Notes: generated by a model from the sequence alone, not told the origin. A stretch of DNA of 64,000 nt from Peribacillus muralis (GCF_001645685.2 NZ_CP017080.1:1974001-2038000); one strand, 5' to 3'; positions 19,325 to 28,697 are shown, counted from the first letter of the stretch. Program-made: numbers and translations.

Positions 19325-20503
19325 ATGTCAAAACATATTTTAATTTTAGGCGCCGGGTACGGTGGTTTATTATCAGCCATGGCAGCCCGTCAACACCTAA
19401 GCGTGGATGAAGCAAGGATTACAGTAGTGAATCGTTTCGCTACACATCAAATCATTACAGAACTGCACCGTCTCGCCGTAGGGGGACTTAGTGAACAAGC
19501 AGTTGCCCTGCCGCTTGATAAATTGCTTAAAGACTACAATGTTGATTTAAAAATAGCTGCAGTAAAAGAAATTAGACCAGACCACCGTGAAGTATCTCTT
19601 GATGACGGAGCGATATTAAGTTACGACTATTTAGTGACTGCTCTAGGAAGCGAAACAGCTTACTTCGGTATCCCTCGTTTAGAAAAGCACAGTTTCGTAC
19701 TAAAATCAGTAAATGATTCAAATCGATTACGTGCCCACGTAGAAGGTTGTATCGCTGCCTATAGCAAAACAAAAAATAAAGCGGACGGTACGATTGTGGT
19801 TGGCGGAGGGGGATTGACTGGTATTGAACTTGTTGGTGAATATGCTGACAAAATACCAAGTTTATGCTTGAAACACGGCATTGATCCGAAAGATATTTCT
19901 CTTTACTGTGTGGAAGCTGGTCCTTCCATTCTTAAAGGCTTCCCTTCAGAATTAATTGAACGCGCTTATTCAAGTTTATCAAAACGTGGGGTTAAAATCG
20001 TTACGGGTATACCAATTGTAAAAATGGATGGTACATCCGTTGAACTTAAAGACGGCAGAAAAATCGAGACAAAAACAATGATATGGGCTGGAGGAGTCCA
20101 AAGGATCTCCGTGGTAGCCAACTCTGGTATGGAAGTGAATCGTGGACGCGTACTTGTAAACGAGTATTTACAATCTACATCTCACCAAAATGTATTTGTT
20201 GCTGGTGATAGTGCCATCGTTTTAGGTACAGACGGAAAGTCATATCCACCAACTGCTCAATTAGCTTGGCAAATGGGCGAAGTTGTGGGTGTGAACTTGG
20301 CCAGGTCCATACGCGGTGGTGCTATGGAACCGTTCATGCCTGTATTCTCTGGCACATTAGCAAGCCTTGGACGTAAAGATGCAGTTGGTACAATCGGGGG
20401 AAATAAAACGCAATTAAAAGGATTGCCGGCAACACTTATGAAAGAAGCTAGTGATGTTCGGTACTTAACTCATATCAAAGGATTATTTAGCAAAGCCTAT
20501 TAA
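19325..20503 (+). CDS. NDH-2-like FAD-dependent NAD(P)H dehydrogenase
   Basis: 392 residues. The FAD-binding Rossmann motif is at residues 3-14 (HILILGAGYGGLLSA), a second nucleotide-binding motif lies near 155 (GTIVVGGGGLTGIEL), and the late FAD motif is VFVAGDSA. This is the layout of type II NADH dehydrogenases, which pass electrons from NADH to quinone at the inner face of the membrane. ATG 19325 is preferred over TTG 19319 because GGAGG is 7 bases upstream. It lies in the E1 operon; it may recycle NADH made by an oxoacid dehydrogenase. A sulfide:quinone-reductase-like role is less likely. Confidence 0.82.
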   Translation: MSKHILILGAGYGGLLSAMAARQHLSVDEARITVVNRFATHQIITELHRLAVGGLSEQAVALPLDKLLKDYNVDLKIAAVKEIRPDHREVSLDDGAILSYDYLVTALGSETAYFGIPRLEKHSFVLKSVNDSNRLRAHVEGCIAAYSKTKNKADGTIVVGGGGLTGIELVGEYADKIPSLCLKHGIDPKDISLYCVEAGPSILKGFPSELIERAYSSLSKRGVKIVTGIPIVKMDGTSVELKDGRKIETKTMIWAGGVQRISVVANSGMEVNRGRVLVNEYLQSTSHQNVFVAGDSAIVLGTDGKSYPPTAQLAWQMGEVVGVNLARSIRGGAMEPFMPVFSGTLASLGRKDAVGTIGGNKTQLKGLPATLMKEASDVRYLTHIKGLFSKAY

Positions 20504-20603
20504 TTCTACATTCTCAAATTTCAATTCAACCGATTTTTTATTATAGGCTGATATATTTTAAAGGAAAAAAGTTTCAAAAAAGTAAGTTTCGGAGGGATGA
20601 ATT

Positions 20604-21557
20604 ATGCGAAAAGTGGTTATTTTAGGAACGGGTCCAGCGGGATTGACAGCAGCCATTTATTTGGCACGTGCCGATATGAAGCCTCTTGTCATTGAGGGGA
20701 GTCAACCAGGTGGCCAACTGACAATGACTACGGAAGTGGATAATTATCCAGGTTTTGTAGAGGGTGTAATGGGACCCGAACTCATGGAAAACATGAGAAA
20801 GCAAGCGGAGCGCTTTGGTGCCGAATTTAAGACAGGATGGGTGAATGGTGTAGACCTTTCTAGTGGGCCCCCATATAGATTACGTGTAGAAGGATTAGGC
20901 GATATTTTAACACAATCCCTAATTATATCTACAGGCGCTTCTGCAAAGTTCTTAAACATTCCTGGGGAAAAGGAGAATATTGGACGAGGTGTTAGTACAT
21001 GCGCCACCTGTGACGGATTTTTCTTTAAGGATAAAAAGATCGTTGTGATAGGCGGTGGAGATACAGCGATGGAAGAAGCCCATTTTCTTACAAAATTCGG
21101 TTCGGAAGTACGTATTGTGCACCGGAGAAATGAGCTAAGAGCTTCAAAAATCATGCAAAATCGAGCACAGCAAAATAAAAAGATCACATGGAGTTTAAAT
21201 AAAACACCCATTGAAATAATGGCGAACAACAAGAATGAAGTAACAGGCTTGAAAATAAAAGACAATGGAACTGGCGAAGAAGAGATAATTGAAACAGACG
21301 GTATTTTCATTGCCATTGGCCATTTACCTAGCACTGGCTTTCTAAAAGGACAGTTGAATACAGATGAGACTGGGTATATTATTGTAAAACCTGGTTCCAC
21401 TCAAACAAGTGTTCCAGGCGTTTTTGCTTGTGGGGATGTCCAAGATAGCAAATACCGTCAAGCCATTACAGCAGCTGGAACCGGATGCATGGCCGCTTTA
21501 GATGCAGAACGTTATGTCGAAGGAAGTGCAGTCCATGATTGGAGTAAAGGAAAATAA
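20604..21557 (+). CDS. Thioredoxin-reductase-like flavoprotein
   Basis: 317 residues, typical low-molecular-weight TrxB length. The FAD motif GTGPAGLTAAIYLARA starts near residue 8, the redox-active pair is CATC (near 133-136), the NADPH motif is VIGGGDTAMEEA, and the C-terminal FAD motif is GVFACGDVQD. It should transfer electrons from NADPH to a thioredoxin-like partner. A GGAGG ribosome site is 8 bases before ATG. Last gene of the Rrf2-linked operon. It may be a paralogue of a housekeeping TrxB elsewhere. Confidence 0.88.
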   Translation: MRKVVILGTGPAGLTAAIYLARADMKPLVIEGSQPGGQLTMTTEVDNYPGFVEGVMGPELMENMRKQAERFGAEFKTGWVNGVDLSSGPPYRLRVEGLGDILTQSLIISTGASAKFLNIPGEKENIGRGVSTCATCDGFFFKDKKIVVIGGGDTAMEEAHFLTKFGSEVRIVHRRNELRASKIMQNRAQQNKKITWSLNKTPIEIMANNKNEVTGLKIKDNGTGEEEIIETDGIFIAIGHLPSTGFLKGQLNTDETGYIIVKPGSTQTSVPGVFACGDVQDSKYRQAITAAGTGCMAALDAERYVEGSAVHDWSKGK

Positions 21558-21771
21558 AAATACGACGATTGAGCAGCGAAGGTAATGATCGTTTTCAGCA
21601 AAGTGTCTTATTGTCCTATATTGAACATATGATCCTTGACCTTAAATCTTTTAAATTAGAAGCTATACTCAGAACATGACAGGTATTTAATTACAAGAAT
21701 TCACTTTCATTATTATATGATCGATTTTCCATACCTGTAATGAATGAATTTTCAGATTGAAATTAAAAAAA

Positions 21772-21808
21772 ATGACAGTTTATTGTACAATAAACTGTCA
21801 TTTTTTTT
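21772..21808. terminator. Bidirectional terminator
   Basis: A perfect 30-base palindrome centred on GTAC (21772-21801, arms begin ATGACAGTTTATTG) is flanked by an A-run on the left and eight T on the right. It ends the trxB-like operon and can serve minus-strand transcripts too. Confidence 0.9.
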
Positions 21809-21856
21809 GTTTAAAGTTTACCGCCTAAAGGAATGTGACGATAGCGATATTTTTTT

Positions 21857-21910
21857 ACTCCCACGGCTAAAGCCGCAAGCCCTACACCTTGTTGTGTGAC
21901 GGATGGGAGT
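21857..21910 (-). mobile_element. Remnant resembling the right end of an IS200/IS605 (TnpB-type) element
   Basis: Read on the minus strand, ACTCCCA (21910-21904) pairs with TGGGAGT (21863-21857) around an inner hairpin CGGC-TTTA-GCCG (21875-21864). The phrase GCGGCTTTAGCCGTGGGAGT is of the kind found at the end of TnpB genes, where the guide-RNA scaffold is made. No tnpA or tnpB remains nearby. Assignment is from memory of such ends. Confidence 0.4.
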
Positions 21911-21949
21911 CTTGAATGACTAAACGGTCACATTTTGATGCCGTTTCCT

Positions 21950-22588
21950 TTAAAATCTTTTAGCTAATTCTTTTGCTTCCTGAATCCCTTTTTCTTTAAT
22001 ATCCTGTGCACGATCAGGATATTGATTGTGCCCTTCGATAAATATCCCTTCCAAAGAAGGAACCCCAAAGAATCCTGCGACCAGGTTGTTAATATAACGG
22101 TGACCCATTTCCAAATCGGCCATCGGACCTTCAGAATAAATGCCGCCACGCGCTTGAATGTGCAATGCTTTTTTATCCGTCAATAAACCGACTGGTCCGT
22201 TTGCCGTATATTTGAAGGTCTTCCCGGCCACTGCTACTGAATCAAGATACGCTTTCATAACCGGAGGGAAGGAGAAATTCCACATTGGTGTAACAAATAC
22301 ATACTTATTAGCGGAGACAAATTGTTCACTCAATTCTCCTAGACGGTTGACCTTTTCTTTTTCGTGTTCGGAAAGTTCTTCAAATCCTTTACCTGTTTGA
22401 AGTTTTCCCCATCCACTGAATATATCGGCATCTAGTGCAGGAATATGCTCCTTGTATAAGTCGATGTGAACCACTTCGTCGTTAGGGTTGCTCTGTTTAT
22501 ATGTTTCAACGAAGGCGCTCCCCGCCGCCATGCTGAATGATTGTGAATCATCAAGTGGATGTGCTGTAATATAAAGGACTTTTGCCAT
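21950..22588 (-). CDS. azoR: FMN-dependent NADH-azoreductase (AzoR/AcpD-like)
   Basis: 212 residues, full length, starting [18 protein letters not shown]. Flavin-binding [16 protein letters not shown] is near residue 101 and [11 protein letters not shown] near 146. It reduces quinones and azo dyes by two-electron transfer from NADH. It differs clearly from the plus-strand azoreductase at 14199. It is transcribed in the same direction as the NAD(P)-binding protein gene to its right (22653-23294), 64 bases apart, and may share its HxlR control. Confidence 0.9.
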   Translation of the reverse strand: MAKVLYITAHPLDDSQSFSMAAGSAFVETYKQSNPNDEVVHIDLYKEHIPALDADIFSGWGKLQTGKGFEELSEHEKEKVNRLGELSEQFVSANKYVFVTPMWNFSFPPVMKAYLDSVAVAGKTFKYTANGPVGLLTDKKALHIQARGGIYSEGPMADLEMGHRYINNLVAGFFGVPSLEGIFIEGHNQYPDRAQDIKEKGIQEAKELAKRF

Positions 22589-22652
22589 GATTAATACCCG
22601 CTTTCCAAAGTTTATAAAGTAGCTTCGATCTATAATATCAAAGCTCTAGCAT

Positions 22653-23294
22653 TTATTCTGCTTCACCAACAAGGGTGAAGCGTTCATTCACATGTTGTGG
22701 ATTTTCGATTTCATCGACTACGGCTATGGCATAGTCAGCATAGCTAATGTAGCTTTGCCCTTTGTCATTTAAAATGACATGATTTTTGCCTGTCCGATAG
22801 GAACCTGTTCTTTTGCCTTCCGGGTCGAAAAATCCGGCAGGGCTGATGTAAGTCCATGCAATCGAATCTGTTTTTTGCAGCTCCTCAAGCTGCTTCGCGG
22901 CATTGGATGCAGTCGGATAGACAAAATCCGGGAAATCAGGTGTATCCATTAGCCTTATTGTATTGGTTTCATCAACAAAGAGACTTCCGGCACCGCCCAC
23001 GACAATCAGTTTTGTTTGTGGGGCTTCTGTAAAGGCATTGATCAAGACTCTCCCAGCATCAACATACAAATGTTCTTCGCCTTCTGGTGCTTTATAAGTA
23101 TTGACCACTACATCAAAGGATGTAAGATCTGGACCAGTTAGCGCAAATATATCTTTTTCAAGAACATGTACGTCTGTTTCGGTAATTCTTGAAGCATTTC
23201 TCACGATCGCCGTTACGTCCATTCCCCTATCTTTCGCTTCGTTCATGATAAGACTTCCAACCTTGCCGCTTGCTCCTATGATTCCAATTCTCAT
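22653..23294 (-). CDS. NAD(P)-binding oxidoreductase, NmrA/YwnB-like
   Basis: 213 residues with an N-terminal Rossmann motif RIGIIGASGKVGSLI (residues 2-16) and YISPAGFFDPEGKRTG in the substrate region. It belongs to the atypical short-chain dehydrogenases of the NAD(P)H-binding (YwnB/NmrA) group that often lie beside HxlR or MarR regulators and respond to electrophile stress. Catalytic substrate unknown. The divergent HxlR gene starts 136 bases away with a dyad in between. Confidence 0.8.
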   Translation of the reverse strand: MRIGIIGASGKVGSLIMNEAKDRGMDVTAIVRNASRITETDVHVLEKDIFALTGPDLTSFDVVVNTYKAPEGEEHLYVDAGRVLINAFTEAPQTKLIVVGGAGSLFVDETNTIRLMDTPDFPDFVYPTASNAAKQLEELQKTDSIAWTYISPAGFFDPEGKRTGSYRTGKNHVILNDKGQSYISYADYAIAVVDEIENPQHVNERFTLVGEAE

Positions 23295-23367
23295 CCTTTA
23301 TTCCTCCCGATAACATTGTGTGATGAAGCATAGTCATATAATATTACGTTAGACAAGATTTTGTAAG

Positions 23368-23395
23368 TAGTGACTTTTTTATAACATAGTCACAA
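23368..23395. promoter_or_regulatory. Dyad between divergent HxlR and oxidoreductase genes
   Basis: GTGACT (23370-23375) and AGTCAC (23388-23393), spacer 12, lie between the divergent genes. Geometry (centre spacing about 18 bp) suits a dimeric winged-helix HxlR regulator. Confidence 0.5.
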
Positions 23396-23429
23396 AAACA
23401 AGACCAATAGGAAAGGGGAAGGATTATAT

Positions 23430-23783
23430 ATGGCTCGAACTTCATTTCAAGGTGAAATTCCCAAGGAACAAATAGAAGTATGTCCTGTCACGGATGCACA
23501 AAATGTAATAGCAGGCAAATGGAAAATAATCATATTATGGCATTTGAAAGAGACAAGACGGTTTGGCGAGCTTCAAAGATTGGTGCCCGGAATTTCAAAA
23601 GGAATATTGACAAGTCAATTAAGGGAATTGGAAAAAGACCGGATGGTCATAAGGAAAGTATATCCAGAAGTACCCCCAAAAGTAGAATATTCACTAACTG
23701 AGGCAGGAAAAGGTTTCATGCCCATACTAGAAAGTATGGGTGAATGGAGTAAGAAATATGCCTTCAATAGGAAAAAATCATAA
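23430..23783 (+). CDS. HxlR-family transcriptional regulator
   Basis: 117 residues, all winged helix: [22 protein letters not shown] (18-39), [25 protein letters not shown] (recognition region) and the wing [17 protein letters not shown]. The single cysteine near residue 18 is the position used for redox or aldehyde sensing in HxlR/HypR/YodB relatives. Likely controls the divergent oxidoreductase (22653-23294) and possibly azoR. Confidence 0.88.
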   Translation: MARTSFQGEIPKEQIEVCPVTDAQNVIAGKWKIIILWHLKETRRFGELQRLVPGISKGILTSQLRELEKDRMVIRKVYPEVPPKVEYSLTEAGKGFMPILESMGEWSKKYAFNRKKS

Positions 23784-23786
23784 TAA

Positions 23787-23828
23787 ATGAAAGGCTCTCG
23801 AGGTGTCTCAATCCCGAGAGCCTTTCAT
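23787..23828. terminator. Terminator after hxlR-type gene
   Basis: ATGAAAGGCTCTCG (23787-23800) pairs perfectly over 14 bp with 23815-23828, loop 14 bases, then TTTTG. Ends the HxlR transcript. Confidence 0.85.
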
Positions 23829-24002
23829 TTTGTCAGCATGTAGAACTTCCCGGTTAAAATATATATCAAGCTGTAGACAAACTTGAACTGCCCTGTAAAT
23901 GGAAGCCACCTAACATACATTTTTTGAGGGGTGTTTTTATTGCCGCTTTTATACACCTTTACCTCAAAGGCCACTCTTTCCATTTGAATATGTATATTTC
24001 CA

Positions 24003-24031
24003 TTGATAAAGATAGGTATGTATTTTATAAT
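24003..24031 (+). promoter_or_regulatory. Sigma-A promoter of the sugar-isomerase-like gene
   Basis: TTGATA (24003-24008), 17-base spacer, TATAAT (24026-24031). Start of transcription would be near 24038, giving a short leader with a GAGGGGG ribosome site before ATG 24075. Confidence 0.75.
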
Positions 24032-24074
24032 GGTTATAATCAATTGTTTGCAATAGATAAGAGGGGGTTCGTAC

Positions 24075-25415
24075 ATGCTTAATACGGTCGTTTTATATGT
24101 ACCTATAGGTCGAAAAACGTTTGATATTGAAGCCGCTGAAACATATCGTAAACAAAGTATGAAGTGGTTAGAAGAAAGTTGCAGCCATCTTGTAGCACCA
24201 GATCAAACCGTGACATCCGTTGAGGAACTTCAAGATTTTTTAGATTCTATAAAAGATGTGAAAATTGATTCAATTTTATATCAAAGTGTTACTTTTGCAG
24301 ATGGAGAGTTCATGGTCAAGATATTGGAATATTTCAAACAGCCTGTCATCGTTTGGTCAGTTCGTGAACCTAGTGTTGGAGGGCGTTTGCGCCTTAACTC
24401 ATTAACGGGTGGGAACAGTACTAGCAATGTGCTGCGTAATCATAAACATCCTTTTGCTTTTGCATTCGGAAATCCTGATGAAGAAGATTTAAGAAAGCGT
24501 TTACTAAGGCAATTTAATGTTATGCGTGTATATAAAGCATTAAGTGAACTGAAAATAGGCGTTGTAGGGGATTACCCACCAGGTTTCTTCTTCTCACAAG
24601 CAAATGAAGGAGAACTGCAAACAGCACTTGGGGTTTCACTTCATAAGATCGATTTACAAGAGGCGTTTGCCCAATGCGTGGAGCTTCCAGAGCAGGAATG
24701 GATAGGTGAAGTTCTTCGTGCAGAGAGACAGGTCATCGGGTTGAACCGAGACGATGAAACTGTAACGAAATTCGCTCAGTTTTCAACGTACATAAAAAAA
24801 CATATCCAGCAACACGAGCTGGATGCTTTAGCGATGCGGTGTTGGCCGGACTTTTTTAACGAGTTGGGGGCAGCTCCATGTTCAACCCTTTCCCAATTTA
24901 CGGAAGACGGAATGGTGACATCTTGTGAGTCGGATATTCATGGGTCGGTTTCCATGTTTATTTTACGTGAATTGGCTGGTGGGAATGCACCGTATTTAGG
25001 AGATTTGGTCCATGTGGATGAAGCGAAAAATTCGGTTGTATTTTGGCATTGCGGTGCCGGGGCTTATTCCCTTGCCAATCCTTCTACAGGAGCAACAGTC
25101 GGAGTACATCCGAATCGGAAAATAGGCTTCGCAATGGATTTTGGTTTGAAAGCAGGAGTCGTGACGGTCTTTAGAGTAAGTCATACACCTGAAGGCTACC
25201 GTCTTTTAGTCATGAAAGGAAATGCATTGGATGTAGAGCAGCCTTTTTCAGGGACCTCTGTGGAAGTTGAATTAAAGACAGATGTGACGGATACTCTTTA
25301 CAAACTTATGCATGCAGGATACGAACCCCACTTCGCTTTAGTTTATGGAGATGTAACGGAACACCTAATTGAATTGGGACGTATGCTTCAATTGGAAACC
25401 GAAGTATACGCATAA
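24075..25415 (+). CDS. L-fucose/L-arabinose isomerase family protein
   Basis: 446 residues resembling the COG2407 group. It has a Rossmann-like N-terminal part and a C-terminal catalytic region with RCWPDFFNELGAAPCSTLSQ (near residue 255) and TSCESDIHGSVSMFIL (near 278). These place the conserved Glu/Asp metal ligands, with a later His in VFWHCGAGAYSLA. Such proteins interconvert aldose and ketose sugars or act on related substrates. It heads a cluster with GntR, aldehyde dehydrogenase and AEC transporter genes on the same strand, so it probably does the first step on a sugar or sugar derivative. Substrate unknown; a link to the sulfoquinovose-type cluster 4 kb downstream is only a possibility. 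Confidence 0.75.
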   Translation: MLNTVVLYVPIGRKTFDIEAAETYRKQSMKWLEESCSHLVAPDQTVTSVEELQDFLDSIKDVKIDSILYQSVTFADGEFMVKILEYFKQPVIVWSVREPSVGGRLRLNSLTGGNSTSNVLRNHKHPFAFAFGNPDEEDLRKRLLRQFNVMRVYKALSELKIGVVGDYPPGFFFSQANEGELQTALGVSLHKIDLQEAFAQCVELPEQEWIGEVLRAERQVIGLNRDDETVTKFAQFSTYIKKHIQQHELDALAMRCWPDFFNELGAAPCSTLSQFTEDGMVTSCESDIHGSVSMFILRELAGGNAPYLGDLVHVDEAKNSVVFWHCGAGAYSLANPSTGATVGVHPNRKIGFAMDFGLKAGVVTVFRVSHTPEGYRLLVMKGNALDVEQPFSGTSVEVELKTDVTDTLYKLMHAGYEPHFALVYGDVTEHLIELGRMLQLETEVYA

Positions 25416-25499
25416 GAGATAAAGTATCTCACCCTTTTAGCAATAGCTGGTTTATGATATATACTTTATCGTAAAGACTGGCTTAAGGAGTTGGACAAG

Positions 25500-26234
25500 A
25501 TGAAAAATATGATAGATGCCAATAAAAATGTGGCTCTTTATTTACAGGTGAAAGACATTTTAGTTAAGCGCATCCAAGAAAAAGTGTGGAAGGCAAACGC
25601 TTTAATACCAACTGAACAAGAGTTGATGCAAGAGTTCGATGTTAGCCGCACTACATTAAGGCAAGCCATTTCGATACTTGTCCAAGATGGATTGTTGGAG
25701 AAGAAACAAGGAAGAGGGACAATTGTAAAGCCCCAACCCCTTATCGGCGGGAGTCTCGGAAAATTAAAGGGATTAGCTGAAGAAGTGACCGAGAGAGGGT
25801 TAACACCGAATTCAAAATTGCTGCGTGCAGATTTTAAAAAAGACCTCTATTATGAAACATCAATGCTCCAGCTGGCAGAGGGAGAAGAGGTTTTCGTAAT
25901 TGAAAGGATTCGTTTCGCAGATGATGTCCCTATTGCCATTGAACGCTCATGCTGGCCCGTACATATAGGGGAAATGTTCAAAAATCATGACCTGGATCGA
26001 GCTAAATTTTATGAAATTTTGGAAGAAAATGGAATTTCATTGAAACGGGCAAAAGAAAAAATCTGTGCAATCAACGCAACGATATATGAAGCGGATTTAC
26101 TGGGCATCCGCGGCGGTGAAGCTTTGCTTGAAATGACGAGGCTAAGCTTTGGATTTGATGATAAACCACTTGAGTTTACAATAACGAAATATCGAAGTGA
26201 TAAATATCATTATGATATTGACCTTTTTAGATGA
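25500..26234 (+). CDS. GntR-family regulator with UTRA domain
   Basis: 244 residues. The N-terminal GntR winged helix (about 10-75) contains PTEQELMQEFDVSRTTLRQAIS. The UTRA effector domain (about 95-244) has FVIERIRFADDVPIAIERS and EFTITKYRSDKYHYDI. This is a HutC/FarR-type repressor binding a small-molecule effector, often a sugar phosphate. ATG 25500 has AAGGAG about 9 bases upstream; the in-frame TTG 25491 is less likely. It probably controls the surrounding isomerase-dehydrogenase-transporter genes. Confidence 0.88.
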   Translation: MKNMIDANKNVALYLQVKDILVKRIQEKVWKANALIPTEQELMQEFDVSRTTLRQAISILVQDGLLEKKQGRGTIVKPQPLIGGSLGKLKGLAEEVTERGLTPNSKLLRADFKKDLYYETSMLQLAEGEEVFVIERIRFADDVPIAIERSCWPVHIGEMFKNHDLDRAKFYEILEENGISLKRAKEKICAINATIYEADLLGIRGGEALLEMTRLSFGFDDKPLEFTITKYRSDKYHYDIDLFR

Positions 26235-26261
26235 ATGTAATACGACAGGGGAGTGGAGAGT

Positions 26262-27695
26262 ATGACAAATTCAATGCAAGTGAAGCAACATGGTTTATTA
26301 GTGGCAGGCCGTTGGGAGAAAACAACAGAAACGATGAAGGTATTCAACAAATATACGCAAGAACCAGCTGCTGAAATATCGGTCGCAACAAAAAAACATG
26401 TGGATCTAGCTGTACAGAGTGCGAAAGCTGTGCTAAAACATGATTTTTCACCATATGAACGGTATGAGGTATTAATGAAGGCCGCTCAGTTGTTATTAGA
26501 GCGTCGCGAAGAATTTGCCAGGATACTTGCGATTGAAGTTGGAAAGTCCATTCGTGAATCACGAGGAGAAGTGGAGCGTTCAGCTCAGACATTACAGATA
26601 TCTGCAGAGGAAGCAAAGCGTATCCACGGAGAAGGAGTACCTGTTGAATCAGCTCAAGGCTCAGAGAATCGCATGGCCTTCACCATCCGTGTTCCTGTTG
26701 GCGTCATTGCAGCTATCACTCCCTTCAATGCACCGATCAATCTGGTCTGTCATAAAATCGGACCGGCAATTGCGGCTGGTAATAGTGTGGTCCTAAAACC
26801 AGCTGAAGTAACTCCGATCTGTGCCATTATGCTGGCAAGCTTAATGGAAGAGGCTGGGCTGCCAAAGGGACGTCTTCAAGTACTGACTGGAGATGGTGCA
26901 AAAATAGGTGAATGGCTACTGGAAAATCAAGATGTCAACATGTTTACTTTTACAGGAAGTCCTCGAGTGGGGGAATTAATCCGTTCAAAGGCTGGGTTAC
27001 GTAAAGTGTCCCTTGAATTAGGGAATAATTCAGCGACCATCGTTCATAAAGATTCAGATATTGAAAGAGCTGCAACCTTGGTTTCACAAAAAAGCTTTAA
27101 TAATGCGGGGCAAGTTTGTATATCCGTCCAACGAATCTATGTTCATAAAGATATCCATGAAACTTTTGTTGCTAGGTTAATAGAAAAAACGGCACGGTTT
27201 GTAGTCGGCAACCCATTGGATGAAAAAACAGATATTGGACCCATGATTCGTCTTACTGAAGCGGAGAGGGTAGATGCATGGGTGAAGGAAGCTGTGGAAC
27301 AAGGTGCCCAAGTCGAGGTTGGTGGCAAACGTGAAGGCGCCTTTTATGTACCTACCATTTTAACGAATGTAAAGGATGACATGAAAGTTTGCCGTCAAGA
27401 AGTGTTTGGTCCGGTTGTATCGATTGCCACATATGAAGAAATAGACGAAGTGATCGCTAAAGTGAACGATTCCGATTACGGATTGCAGGCTGGACTTTTC
27501 ACGAACGATTTACAATTAGCGATGAAAGCAGCTCGTGAAATCGAAGTGGGTGGACTTATCGTCAATGATGCGTCGGCATACCGGGTCGACCATATGCCTT
27601 ATGGGGGCGTGAAGAAAAGCGGGAACGGAAAAGAAGGTCCCAAGTATGCCATTGAGGAAATGACGGAAGAACGTATCATTGTCTTGAATTTATAA
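26262..27695 (+). CDS. NAD(P)-dependent aldehyde dehydrogenase
   Basis: 477 residues of ALDH superfamily. It shows TPFNAPINLVCHKIGPAIAAGN (near 150), FTGSPRVGE (near 230), catalytic Glu in SLELGNNS (near 254), catalytic Cys in NAGQVCIS (near 287) and the C-terminal YGGVKKSGNG. It oxidises an aldehyde to an acid in the cytosol. Sequence style is that of succinate-semialdehyde, lactaldehyde or sulfolactaldehyde dehydrogenases. Given the nearby transaldolase/DUF4867 pair, sulfolactaldehyde is an attractive but unproven substrate. ATG 26262 is chosen with a GGAG site upstream rather than GTG 26253. Confidence 0.88.
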   Translation: MTNSMQVKQHGLLVAGRWEKTTETMKVFNKYTQEPAAEISVATKKHVDLAVQSAKAVLKHDFSPYERYEVLMKAAQLLLERREEFARILAIEVGKSIRESRGEVERSAQTLQISAEEAKRIHGEGVPVESAQGSENRMAFTIRVPVGVIAAITPFNAPINLVCHKIGPAIAAGNSVVLKPAEVTPICAIMLASLMEEAGLPKGRLQVLTGDGAKIGEWLLENQDVNMFTFTGSPRVGELIRSKAGLRKVSLELGNNSATIVHKDSDIERAATLVSQKSFNNAGQVCISVQRIYVHKDIHETFVARLIEKTARFVVGNPLDEKTDIGPMIRLTEAERVDAWVKEAVEQGAQVEVGGKREGAFYVPTILTNVKDDMKVCRQEVFGPVVSIATYEEIDEVIAKVNDSDYGLQAGLFTNDLQLAMKAAREIEVGGLIVNDASAYRVDHMPYGGVKKSGNGKEGPKYAIEEMTEERIIVLNL

Positions 27696-27772
27696 TCATG
27701 GTAACCACCTGGAATGGTAAGGATCTAGGTCTATTATTACATGACAAATAAATGGTGATGAAGGTGACAACC

Positions 27773-28675
27773 ATGGAGTTTTTAACTATCCTCCTGCCTG
27801 TTTTCGGTATTTTTGCGATTGGATTTATTGGACAAAAGAAAATTGGTTTTGATACAAGGTCAATCTCAACAATGGCGCTTTACATAATGTCACCAATTCT
27901 TGTATTTCGAACTTTTTACACGACTTCATTTAATATAGACTATTTATATCTTGCATTTTACACATTTGCTCTATGTTTTTCCTTAATTGCAGTGGTGTAT
28001 GTCATTTCTTATTTTCAAGGCTATTCCACTCCCGAAACATGCGGGATGATTTTGGCCTCGTCGTTTATGAACAACGGAAATTATGGTACCCCTGTTGTTC
28101 TATTGCTCTTTGGGGCTACTGGTCTGAAATCTGCCATTATTTTAATGGTGATACAACAAGTTGTTATGTGTACTGTGGGCGTGTATTATGCTGCAAAAGG
28201 AAGTCCGGATGGTAATGGTATACGCTCAGCTCTTCAGGCAGTTCAACGTATGCCCATCGTATATGGCGGACTTGTAGGAGCTCTTTTTCAATTACTGCAT
28301 ATTCCATTAAGCAATTCCGTACAAGAAGCCGTCAACTTAGTAGCTGATGCTGCAATTCCTACTGTCATGATTGTACTGGGAATGCAACTAGCCAATATAT
28401 CAATTAAACATTTAGCAAAAGCCAAGATCTCTTGGTCTCTCCTTATCAAGCTTGCAATATCACCTGCAATAGCGTATGCGCTAACTCTGTTCATGCCTGT
28501 AGATGAGATGGTTAAACAAATCATGATCATCATGGCTGCGATGCCAACTGCCGCCAATACGACGATGTATGCCCTTCAGTTCAATACAGAGTCAGAGTTC
28601 GTTTCGGGCACGACCCTTATTAGTACCTCATTAAGTCTTGCAACATTGCCGATTATATTTATGATTGTTTTATAA
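27773..28675 (+). CDS. AEC-family (auxin efflux carrier) transporter
   Basis: 300 residues with about ten hydrophobic segments in two halves. Family features include LYIMSPILVFRTF near 40, SSFMNNGNYGTPVVLLLFG near 100 and VLGMQLANIS near 210. AEC carriers move organic anions such as malonate or malate across the membrane, often outward. ATG 27773 follows GAAGGTGA by 6 bases; the upstream in-frame ATG codons lack such a site. As last gene of the ALDH cluster it may export the acid end product (a sulfonate such as sulfolactate would fit a sulfosugar pathway) or import a substrate. Confidence 0.85.
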   Translation: MEFLTILLPVFGIFAIGFIGQKKIGFDTRSISTMALYIMSPILVFRTFYTTSFNIDYLYLAFYTFALCFSLIAVVYVISYFQGYSTPETCGMILASSFMNNGNYGTPVVLLLFGATGLKSAIILMVIQQVVMCTVGVYYAAKGSPDGNGIRSALQAVQRMPIVYGGLVGALFQLLHIPLSNSVQEAVNLVADAAIPTVMIVLGMQLANISIKHLAKAKISWSLLIKLAISPAIAYALTLFMPVDEMVKQIMIIMAAMPTAANTTMYALQFNTESEFVSGTTLISTSLSLATLPIIFMIVL

Positions 28676-28697
28676 AGTGATAGTGGTCCTATCGTTA

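Noticed and set aside
20744..21400. 218-codon minus-strand open frame
   Set aside because: Lies wholly inside the thioredoxin-reductase-like gene in antisense, no ribosome site, no recognisable domain.
23825..24076. 83-codon minus-strand frame
   Set aside because: Covers the promoter and leader of the sugar-isomerase-like gene; no ribosome site.
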